Positions 7,053-15,695 of a DNA stretch of 20,208 nucleotides are shown here, piece by piece. The position numbers and the translations under genes are program-made. Where the stretch lies: contig MU657174.1 in assembly GCA_026770575.1 (NCBI GenBank), positions 411,821 to 432,028 of the forward strand, written 5' to 3'. Every line of letters begins with the position of its first letter. Within the stretch, counting starts at the first letter, position 1. The DNA is from Pelagophyceae sp. CCMP2097 (lineage: Eukaryota > Sar > Pelagophyceae). Below the pieces are notes generated by a model. It had not been told where the DNA came from. It saw nothing but the letters and a program-made list of their open reading frames with translations, and searched no databases.

Positions 7053-9423
7053 ATGGAGTCCCCGGGCCCGGGGGGCCCGCGGTGGTTCGAGCGCGCGCCG
7101 CTCAAGCCGCTGGCGACGTTTGATGAGGACTTCGAACCCCTCGGCGCCGAGATCGGCCGCGGCGCGTACGTTCCCTGCGGGAATCCCCGCAGCGGGGCCC
7201 GCGCGCCTGCCTCCTGGGCATTCTGCGCGCCTGTCTCTTGATTCACACTTGTGGACCGTCCTCCCGCAGGTCTGGCATCGTGAAGCGTTCTGTGCGTCGC
7301 TCCGACGGCGCGGCGGTGGCCGTCAAAGTAATAGACGTGCAAAAGCTCCGCGTCACAAACGCGTTTTCGACGACGCGCATGCGCCGCGAAGTCGACGTCA
7401 TGCTTGGTTTGCGGCATCGGAACATCGTGGAGCTGCACGGCGCGTACGCCGACGACGACCGAGTCTGGCTGGTGATGGAGTTGGTCACCGGTGGGGAACT
7501 CTTCGAGGCCATCCTTGCGCGCGGCGCCTTTTCCGAAGACGCCGCCCGACCCATCGCGCGCGAGCTCGCCTCGGCCGTGGCGTTTATGCGCGCGAGCGGC
7601 GTCAGATGATCTGGTGGCTACCACCGTGGTGGTAGACACGCACACAGAGATGATCCACCGATGTAGGCACTCGCGCGGCGTCATCCACCGAGACCTCAAG
7701 CCCGAGAACGTGCTCGTCGACGCCGCGGGGCACGTGCGTCGTTGCGTGCGCGTTGCGTGGACCTGACTCGTGTTGGCAGGTGAAGCTCGTGGACTTTGGC
7801 CTCTCCAAGCTCGTCACGGGCGGCGGGTCGGCGGCGCGGACCATGGTCGGAACGCCGTCGTACCTCGCCCCGGAGATCGAGGGCCTCCGCGCGCTGGCGG
7901 ACAGCCGGAGCATCGACCTCGATGCGCTGGGCGGGTCGGAGGACCACATCTTGGATCTGGCGGTGGGGGCCGCGACGTACGACGAACAGGTCGACGCGTG
8001 GTCCCTCGGCGTCACGCTCTACGTCATGCTCGTGGCCCGCTTTCCAGTCTACAGGCGCGACGACGCGGGGAACGTCGTCGGCGTCGAGCCGCGGCCTTTG
8101 AGAGCGTTTTCCGACGACGCGCAGTCACTGTTGACGTCGCTCCTCTGCGCAGACCCTAAGAACCGACTCAGCGTCCGGGACGCACTCGGCCACCGCTGGC
8201 TCCACGACGATGCGCCGCCCGCCGCCGAGCAGGCCGTGGCCCTCTCGCCGCCGCACCGCCGCCGCACGCAACCCGACGAGGCCGCGGCCGCGGAGCCGCG
8301 CGTCGCGCCCTCGCCGCGGGCGTCGCCGCGGAGCGCGCCGACGGCGATCACCATCCCGCGCCTCGCGCTGTCGCGCCTCGCCGGCGCGCGCGCGGGCGCG
8401 TTGGCGGCGGCGACGGTGCGGCTGCCGCCGGCGCTGCGGCGCGCGGGGCTGGCCTACCACGAGCGCGCCGTCGCTTCTCGCGCTTTAGCCACAAAGCTGC
8501 GCGGCACGGCCGTGCTCGTCCTCGAGACGGTCGACGACGTCCGCCTCGCCGCGGCGGCCGGCGAACCCGCGGCCGTGAAAGATTTGCTCGAGTCCATGCG
8601 GCGTTGGACGGCCGACCTCGCGCGCGAGTGCGCGGCGGCCAAGGACGCAAACCTCTGCGCCATGCGCGACTGCGCGCCCGCGGCGGACCCCGCGGCGGAC
8701 CACGAATCGCTCTTTGCGGAGATTCCACGGCGCGACGCAAACGACAAGCCGCGCAACGCAAACGACAAGCCGCGCAACGCAAACGACAAGCCGCGCAACG
8801 CAAAGGGACGCACAGAGTCGGAAGAGGACGCCGGCACGGGCTTCGTCGACGAACCCGCCGAATGCGAGACGCCGGCCAAGCCGCCCGCCGGCGCCGCGGA
8901 AACGCCCGAAACGGCGCCCGCGACGACGACGCCCGCGACGGCGACGCCCGAAACGGCGCCGCCCGCGACGGCGCCGCCGGCCGCGCCGCCGTCGGCCGCG
9001 CCGCGGCGAAGAAGCTCGCCGTCGAGCGCGCTCGCGCTCCTCGAGCTCTGCGAGTCGGACGACGACGTCCCCGCGGCGGCGGCCGACGCATCTCGCGCGC
9101 CGCCGCCGCCGGGCGCGCCGGCGGCGGCGCCCGGGCCGGCGAGCCAGGCGCCCGCGCAATCGCTCGTCAAAGGCCTGGGCGAGCTGCACGCCGTCTTCGC
9201 GCGCATGGAGTTGTTCTGGGCCGACGTCGGCGCGTCGCTGGAGACGGTGCTGCGGCGCACCGAGGCGCTTGCTGTTTTGGCGCAGGTGGCTGCAAAACCG
9301 CAGCTACGACAGCGCTTTGACCAACGACTCGAACAATTCGAAACCTTTTGGACCGGCCTCGCGGACTGGGACCTCGAGGCCGCCTCGCCAAGGCAGACCG
9401 CAACCACGCAGCCCGCCGACTAG
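7053..9423 (+). CDS. CAMK/CHK2-like Ser/Thr protein kinase with long C-terminal tail, 4 exons
   Basis: Proposed exons are 7053-7165, 7270-7587, 7667-7733 and 7780-9423 (713 residues). The spliced kinase domain (about 32-310) is complete: Gly-rich loop GRGASGIV, VAVK (Lys57), HRDLKPEN (Asp153), DFG (171-173), GTPSYLAPE (190-198) and DAWSLGV (from 238). Thirty-nine residues separate APE from the Asp of DxWSLG, roughly 25 more than in PKA, so there is an insertion after the activation segment. No FHA or calmodulin-binding domain is seen, so the subfamily is uncertain. The tail has helical segments, three perfect NDKPRNA repeats, a long Ala/Pro/Thr-rich linker, and a final helical region of about 75 residues (from about 627). 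Intron 1 (104 nt, GTACGT...CGCAG) and intron 3 (46 nt, GTGCGT...GGCAG) are canonical; intron 2 is discussed separately. Its stop is only 120 bp from the next start codon. Confidence 0.88.
7588..7666 (+). other. Kinase intron 2: 79-nt GC-AG intron flanked by a direct repeat
   Basis: Exon 2 runs into a stop (TGA at 7607) just before the catalytic loop, so an intron is required. Cutting AT|GCGCGC...GATGTAG|G restores AVAFMHSRGVIHRDLKPEN with normal kinase spacing. The best GT alternative in phase (GTTTAT at 7582) would delete two residues; GTCAGA at 7601 with an AG at 7649 would add ten. The 17 bp at 7588-7604 and 7667-7683 match at 14 positions, and that 79-bp period equals the intron length. 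A perfect 8-bp-arm palindrome (CTACCACC GT GGTGGTAG, 7618-7635) sits inside. The boundary call rests on protein conservation only. Confidence 0.65.
8735..8804 (+). repeat. 21-bp in-frame tandem repeat, 3.3 copies
   Basis: The unit ACGCAAACGACAAGCCGCGC(A) is repeated perfectly at 8735-8755, 8756-8776 and 8777-8797, followed by a 7-bp partial copy. It encodes NDKPRNA repeats in the disordered tail of the kinase. Perfect identity, including third codon positions, points to recent expansion, so copy number may vary between strains. Confidence 0.95.
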
Positions 9424-9543
9424 AACTAAGGAACCCTCTCTGATTCTGCGCGGACATGCCCGCGCGACTCTTTGGCGATTGCCCGTTATAATAACGCAAG
9501 AACTTGCCAGGTTCCTCGTGAACAGCCGGACCGCGGGGCTGGC

Positions 9544-12500
9544 ATGAACTCATGGCCGCCGCACCGCGTCTCGCCGGACTTTGACGACCCGCGTTCGCTG
9601 GAGGAGGAGGTGGACGAGGTCATCGTGGACAAGCAGACGGGCCGCATGAGGCCGCACCACGAGGCATCTTCGTACCTCGCCCCCGACCGGCCCGAGGTTG
9701 ACGAGGAGCTGGACGAGGAGGTAGACGCCGTCATCGCGCAGAAGCAGACGCACACGGGGACTTATATCGGGCGCAGCAAGAAGTTCCGTGAGAAGACCTC
9801 TGCCTCGTTATCCATGGCCTATGCGACCGCGGCGCTAGGCACGGGCGACGACCCGAGCGACCGCATCGAGGCCGTGGCGCGCGCGGCGTATAGCGCGCGG
9901 CGTCCCCGGCGCACTCCAACGCTCCGCGGCCCTGACGCGCGCGGTAGGTTGCAGGTCCGCCAGGCCATGGAGGGCGAGATCGCGCGGCTGCGCCGCGAGA
10001 ACGACGCCATCCAGCAGCGCCAGTGCGCCCAGGCCCCGCCGCTGCGGGTGCGTGGCCCCGCTGCATACGAATCGAAGGCGCGCTCGAAGGCCTCCCTTAG
10101 GCGCCGGCGGCCGACGAGTGGCGCTCGCGGCCGCAGCCGCCGCCGGCCGAGGTGGAGCGCGACTTTGAAATCACGTCGCGCGGCCTCGACGCCGAGATCC
10201 GGCGGCTGAAGCGCGAGAACGCTTTGCTGCGCGGCGACTCGGCGAATCGCGACGACTCGATTGCGGCGGCGCAGCTCGAGACCGACGCCGAGCTCGAAGA
10301 CCTGCGCCGTGCGAACCTGGCCCTTGTAAAGCGCGTCGCGGGGCTCCGGGGCTCGGCGGACGACGCGGACCGTGCCGACGCGGCGGACCGCGCGCCGGTT
10401 GCGCACCACGGCCGCTTGCGCCCTGTGCACCACGACCCGCGGCACGCGAGCGACGACTTGTTCAAGGCGCCGCGCGTGGAGCAGCCAAAGTTCTTCGCGC
10501 ACGCCGGGATGGAGACGGGTACGCTTCCCTTTCCCGATTCGAACAACTTCTCGGACGAGGACCCTTTCCCGATTCAAAAGGTGTGCAACCCCGGCGACGT
10601 AGGCATCCTGACTCTGGCGGCCGCCTTGGACCTCTTTCCCGCGCGGCTGCGGCACGGCGGATTCCTGTGGAAGGTGCCTTTCCACGCCGCGTCGGGGCTC
10701 GGCGGGCCGGCCATGCCGCAAAGGCGTTGGTTCCGCCTCGCACTCAGAGCGGCGCCGACGGTGCAGGCGCACGGCGAATCCGTAGAGGTCGTGCTGACGT
10801 GGTGCGCGTCCGCCGCGGCGGCCATGGGCTCGGGCGTCCTCGGTGCGGCGGAGAGCGCTTTACCTTTAGAAGACGTCTTGGAGCTCCACGGTGGCCACAC
10901 GACGCCGGCGTGGTGGGTCCAGGCCGCCGCCAAGCGCACGCTGCCGCTGCCGGGCCTCTGCCTCTCTTTGGCGACGCGCGAGCGCACGCTGGACCTGGCC
11001 TGCGAGGACGAAAGCGACGCGAAAGCCTGGAAAAGAGGCCTCCGCGCCGTGGTGGCGCTCCTCCGCCACCGGCGCACGTCCCGTTTCGAGACGCCCGACG
11101 ACGACGCCCCTCGGGGCAAAGCGCTGCGCGAGTGCGACGAGGTTTCGGAAGCCTCAGACTCTGATCATTCCGACGACGTCTCAACTTTGAGGTCGGCGCG
11201 GTCTCGCCACAGCTCGGCGTCGTCCTCGACGGCTTCGACGAACCAGCGCGGCCGGAAGAGGCTGCCATCCAAGTCGCCGCGCCACGCCGATCGCAAGACG
11301 CTTGCGTCGCCGGGCGCGCGCGCTGCGGCGGCGACGGCGGCTCTGATCTCGGCCGTCGAGGCGGGCGACGTCTCGGGCGCGCGCGCGCTGCTCGAGGCGA
11401 GCGCGGCTAACGGCACGGACGCAGTTGTGGCAAACTGCGTCATCCAGCGCGCCGATTCGGCGGTGCGTTTCGAGGCCCCGCTGCACGTCGCCTCGCGCCG
11501 GGCACAGCCGCGCATGGTGCAGCTGCTGCTGGTGCACCACGCGGACGCGCGCGCGCGAGACGCCCGCGGCCGCACGCCGGCCCACGTCGCCGTGCGCGCA
11601 GCTGACGGCGCGGAGACGGCGGCTGTAAACTGCCTGGCCATGCTCCTGGACGCCGCCGGCGACGACGTCCTCGAGGCGCGCGACGACGCCGGCGACGCTC
11701 CGCTCCACGTCGCCGCGCGCGCCGGCGCGATCGAGTGCGCGCGCCTGCTCTTGCAGACGGCGGCGGACCCCTCGGCGCGCAACTACCGCGGTGAGACGCC
11801 CCAAGACGCCGCGGGCAGCGACGCCGCCATTTCGGACCTCATTTCCTCGTACGCCGCGGACGCGCCCGGGATCGACCTCACGCCTCGCCGGCCCGCGCGC
11901 GCAGACGCCGACGAGGCCGCCTCCGAGTCGGTGGAGGACGAGTTCTATACGCCGTTCGGCACCGCCTGGGGCCGCCGCTTCTGCGCCGACGAGGCGGCGG
12001 ACTACTACGAGAACCTCACCACTGGGCACACGCAGTGGGACGACCCGCGGCCCCCAGTTACGCACCAGGGCCTCTTCCCCGACGAGGCGCCGGACCTCGA
12101 CGAGGCGCCGGGCCCCGCCGAGGCGCCGGGCCTCTTCCCCGCCGTCGCCACGCCCGACACGGCGTGGGGCGCCGCCGCTTTCGACGCCGACTCGGAAGAC
12201 GACGAGTCGCTGCCCCGGGTCGCGCGCGCGGCCGTCGCGCGCGCGGCGGCAGTGGCCGGGCGCACGCCGACGCGGCGGGCGCTGCGGCCGCTGCCGATGC
12301 CCTGGGCCGAGGGTATTTGGGTGCAGCCGCCCGATTCGACGCCGCGCGCGGCGACGCCGCGCGCGACGCCGCGCGCTTTGGACGCGCTGCGGACGCCGTC
12401 GTCGTGCAAGACGACAACGACGACTTCGTCGACGAAGACGCCGCGGACGTGCTCGTCGCGTAAGGCCCTCGCGCCGCTCACCAACACGCAGCCCGTGCCA

Positions 12501-12554
12501 GCGGCCAAGCTCCTCGCCTCGCCGCTGCGGCACCGCGGCAACGCCTCGGGCTGA
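9544..12554 (+). CDS. Coiled-coil / PH-like / ankyrin / WW multidomain protein, 2 exons
   Basis: Exons 9544-10047 and 10101-12554 give 985 residues. The intron (10048-10100, 53 nt, GTGCGT...CTTAG, phase 0) bypasses a TAG at 10098 in the downstream frame. Domains in order: two acidic repeats, EEEVDEVIVDKQTG (20-33) and DEEVDAVIAQKQTHTG (57-72); Leu/Glu/Arg-rich coiled coil (about 141-165 and 184-247); a PH-like domain (about 353-490) with GFLWKVPF, RRWFRLAL and the C-terminal helix Trp in DAKAWKRGL; a Ser-rich linker; ankyrin repeats (about 578-745) with APLHVASR, GRTPAHVAV, DAPLHVAARAG and RGETPQDAA; one WW domain (about 782-820) with YYENLTTGHTQWDDP; and a low-complexity tail containing DEAP and TPRA repeats. 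The set suggests a membrane-recruited scaffold that binds phosphoinositides and proline-rich partners. No catalytic domain (such as ArfGAP) is seen. The exact function is unknown. Confidence 0.85.
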
Positions 12555-13094
12555 CCAAACGCTGAAGAGACGTAAGGAGCGTCCCGAGGAGCGTATTTTT
12601 TCACCATCGGCGGCGGCCGAGGTCGATGAGCTGGAGTTTGTCGACGGCCGGCGTGAAGGCGGCGATGGTCTCGAAGCCGAGGTGCCCCGGCCGGCCCGAG
12701 ACGCCGACCGGCCGACGACGATCCGATGACGCAAGTACGTCCTCCAACTTTTTTGAAAAGGGACGTCCTCCGACGATTTGAAAAAGTCCTCAAACGAGCT
12801 TGCGCCTGATGAGGCCGTGATCGGGGCTCCGTGGCATTGCCGCGTTGTCTCCGAGGTCGGTGGACGCGCGCAGGAGCGCCGTCCGTCGTTGGACACTTTG
12901 ACTTCCCGAAAGTTGAGGTTGTAGCCGATTTGTGGCCGTTTTTGTTCTTCGGAACACATTCGGGCGAAACTTTTTCAAAATAGTACAACTTTAGGATTCT
13001 GAGGGCCCTTTCCAGAACTTGTTCGATCCGGTCCTTCGTTCGCGGCACAGGACAGAACGGGCGGCTCTTCAAGTTGCTTCCTTATTCCCGCAGC
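12555..13094. other. Spacer with a possible small minus-strand gene or remnant
   Basis: This 540-bp region lies between two + strand genes. On the minus strand, one frame ends at a TGA (12603-12601) and reads GRPGHLGFETIAAFTPAVDK then LQLIDLGRRRW, which is unusually protein-like. A second stretch, STDLGDNAAMPRSPDHGLIR (about 12860-12800), could be joined to it through a 48-nt GT-AG intron (12795-12748) in phase 0. No start codon is evident and the family is unknown. A short AT-rich imperfect repeat (GACGTCCTCC at about 12762 and ACGTCCTCC at 12737) lies in the middle. The right end carries the isocitrate lyase promoter. Confidence 0.3.
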
Positions 13095-15150
13095 ATGTTG
13101 CGCTTCGCCCTCCACGGCGCGTCCCGCGCCGGCGCCGCGCGCGGCCGCGGCCAGACGGCGTCCATAGGTCGCGGCTCGCTGGCGCGCAAGGGCGAGGCCC
13201 TCGCGCGCATGAGCAACACGGCGGGCTACATCCCGCGCGAGCCGGCGCTGCGCCGCGACGTCGCCGCCGAGACCAAGGCGCTCGAGGTCAAGTGGGCCGA
13301 CGAGCGCTGGGCGGGCATCGTGCGGCAAAAGGCCGGCGCCCGCGGCCCAAAAAAGAACATTCTTCCCCAAAGATTTTTAGAGGCAGCTTTCTCGGCGCGA
13401 GTCCGAATCCGGCCCCGGCGCCGCGCGCGCCCCGCCGCGGGGACGCCGGGCGATTTGCGATTGACGCGTTTCTCTATAGGCCGTACTCGGCTCGCGACGT
13501 CGTCTCGCTGCGCGGCTCCATCCAGACGGACCTCGCCGCCGACGTCATGGCCATGAAGCTCTTCAAGACGCTCCGCGCCTGCAAGGCCAGCGGCGGCCAC
13601 TCGCGCACGTATGGCGCTTTGGACCCCGTGCAGGCCGTGCGCAGCCCGCGCCTTTAGAGGGAAAACCGTCGAAGGCGACGACCGAGTGCTATAGAGCGCC
13701 GGTGGAGGGGACGATGACGGCGCGCTGACCGTACAGATAGGTAACGATGGCCCCGTACGTGACGAGTATCTACGTCTCTGGCTGGCAGTCTTCCTCGACG
13801 GCTTCTTCGTCCAACGAGCCGGGCCCCGACTTTGCCGACTACCCCTACGACACTGTTCCGAACAAGGTGGACCAGCTCTTCCGCGCTCTTCGGCACCACG
13901 ACCGCCGCGAGTGGGAGGCGGCCGTGCGCACAGGCAAGGAGGACGAGCCTCGCGTCGACTACCTCGTCCCCATCGTGGCCGACGGCGACACGGGCCACGG
14001 CGGCCTGACGGCGACGATGAAGCTGACGCAGTTGATGGTCGAGGCTGGCGCGGCCGGGGTGCACTTTGAGGACCAGGCGCCGGGCACGAAGAAGTGCGGC
14101 CACATGGGCGGCAAAGTGCTCGTCCCCATGCAGGAGCACTGCGACCGCCTCTCCGCGGCGCGGCTCCAGTGCGACATCATGGGCACCTCGACTTTAGTGG
14201 TGGCGCGCACGGACTCTGAGGCGGCGACTTTCATCTCGTCGAACGTGGACGTCCGCGATCAAGCGTTCATCCTCGGTTCCACCGTCAAGGACCCTCTCTC
14301 GGGCACGCAGCACGCCGGCGCGACGACGCTAAACGACGCTTTGCGCAACGCGCGCAACATGGGCTGCCCGCAAAAGGAGATTGATGGGATGTCGGCCACC
14401 TGGCTCGAAAACGCCAAACTCTTGACGTACCCCGAAGCCGCAACCGCGGCGTGCAAGGCCAAGGGCAAGGACTCTGCGGCTTTGGAGAAGCTGCTGACGG
14501 ACCCGGCGGCGCCGCTGGCGTTGGCGGACATGCGCATTGCCGCGGCGGCCGTGCTCGGGACTGACGCGCCGCACTTTGACTGGGAGGCCCCGCGCGCGCG
14601 CGAGGGCTACTACCGCATCTCGCCCTGCATCGAGTACGCTATCGCGCGCGCCCGGGCGTTTTCGCCGCACTGCGACTTGCTCTGGATGGAGACGGCGGCG
14701 CCGCTGCTCTCCGAGGCCAAGGAATTCGCGGAAGGCGTCCACGCCGCCGTGCCGGGCAAGCTCTTGGCTTACAACCTGTCTCCTTCGTTCAACTGGGACG
14801 CGCCGGGCGTGTTTGCCAACGACGACGCGATTGAGGAGTACACTGCGGAACTTGCAAAGTTGGGCTACGTATGGCAATTCATCACTCTGGCCGGCTTCCA
14901 CGCAAACGGCCTGATCACGCACCAGTTCGCGTCGGAGTACGCCAAGCGCGGCATGCGCGCCTACGTGGAGATGATCCAGCGCGAGGAGCGCAAGGCCGAC
15001 GTCGGCGTGCTGAAGCACCAAAAGTGGAGCGGCGCTGAGCTCATGGACCAGCAGGCCGGCCTGGCCGCCGGCGGCAACTTCTCCACGGCGGCCATGGGTG
15101 CCGGCGTCACCGAGGACCAGTTCTCGCACGACGACGCCGTCGCTGTTTAA
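13095..15150 (+). CDS. ICL: Isocitrate lyase, 3 exons, presequence-like N-terminus
   Basis: Exons 13095-13324, 13480-13636 and 13741-15150 encode 598 residues. The enzyme splits isocitrate into glyoxylate and succinate, the first committed step of the glyoxylate shunt. Visible signatures: [14 protein letters not shown] (77-90), [29 protein letters not shown], the catalytic loop [20 protein letters not shown] (KKCGH 246-250, Cys248), [18 protein letters not shown] and [12 protein letters not shown]. All active-site segments are intact. The N-terminus ([19 protein letters not shown]) is basic, Ala/Arg-rich and free of acidic residues, like a mitochondrial presequence. The C-terminus ends DDAVAV, so there is no PTS1 signal. 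Intron 1 (13325-13479) appears to use a GC donor. Intron 2 (13637-13740, 104 nt, GTGCGC...AGATAG) rejoins GALDPVQA to VTMAPYV. The gene is convergent with the acyl-CoA dehydrogenase. Confidence 0.97.
13325..13479 (+). other. Isocitrate lyase intron 1: 155 nt, apparent GC-AG
   Basis: The conserved segment W-x-G-I-x-R-P-Y-S is restored only by joining GGCATCGTGCG to GCCGTACTCG (CG|G, phase 2), which leaves an intron GCAAAAGG...CTATAG. The nearest GT (13320) is in the wrong phase and removes the conserved Arg. Retaining the stretch breaks the frame needed for exon 2. Confidence 0.8.
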
Positions 15151-15695
15151 AAGCCGCACCCTGTGCCCCTCCCTTGCCAAGGGCGCTCATTTTGCTTCAA
15201 GCAAATCAAACTATCTCTGACCCCGGGATCGCGCCCGACGCTCCGCGCGCTGCGGACCAGCAGACGCGCGCAGATCGACTTATCATATTAACATTCTAGA
15301 AGCCTTCGCACCATCTGTACGACAGACGGGACGGCAACGTCCGACGTCCGAATGTCCTCGAGACGGCGCTGTTGGGGATTCCAAGGGCTGCGAAAATCGC
15401 ACGTGCATCGATGCAGTGTGCGACAATCATGGTGCGCCGCTTCTACAGCCACAGAGCTCTGATCCACGGATGGAGTGAGGCGTCCGACGGGGCTTTTACG
15501 AACGTTGGAATATTGCCCTTTTGCAGTTCAATCGGCACCCGGCGAAGCCCCCGCTCGCATCGTCTTCGACGAAGCGTTCCCGTCGAAACGTTTCAGCTGA
15601 CGAAGTGTCCTCGTCGCGACGGTTAAAATTTGCAATTTAGTGTGCGGGGGGGTCCGTCGCCGGGGCTCGCGGCGTCGTTTCGGCTCGCCAGGGCC
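15151..15695. other. Convergent spacer between isocitrate lyase and acyl-CoA dehydrogenase
   Basis: This 545-bp region holds the two 3' UTRs. It is less GC-rich than the genes, with AT-rich patches at 15190-15215 and 15278-15300 (CTTATCATATTAACATTCTA). No poly(A) hexamer AATAAA is seen. A short open frame at 15372-15626 has no recognisable domain and was not called. Confidence 0.5.

Noticed and set aside
8454..9407. 317-codon antisense frame over the kinase tail
   Set aside because: Ser/Ala/Gly low complexity mirrors the Ala/Pro/Arg tail on the coding strand; no domain or splice support.
12035..12463. Alternative + frame near the end of the PH/ANK/WW gene ending in QDDNDDFVDEDAADVLVA
   Set aside because: It is acidic and protein-like, but the main frame remains open and ends with a plausible KALAPLTNTQPV tail; no in-phase splice joins them convincingly.
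11181..12959. 592-codon open frame antisense to the PH/ANK/WW gene
   Set aside because: Highly Arg-rich complement of a GC-rich coding exon with no recognisable motif.
15372..15626. 84-codon open frame in the convergent spacer
   Set aside because: No domain, no neighbour logic, and length within chance expectation.
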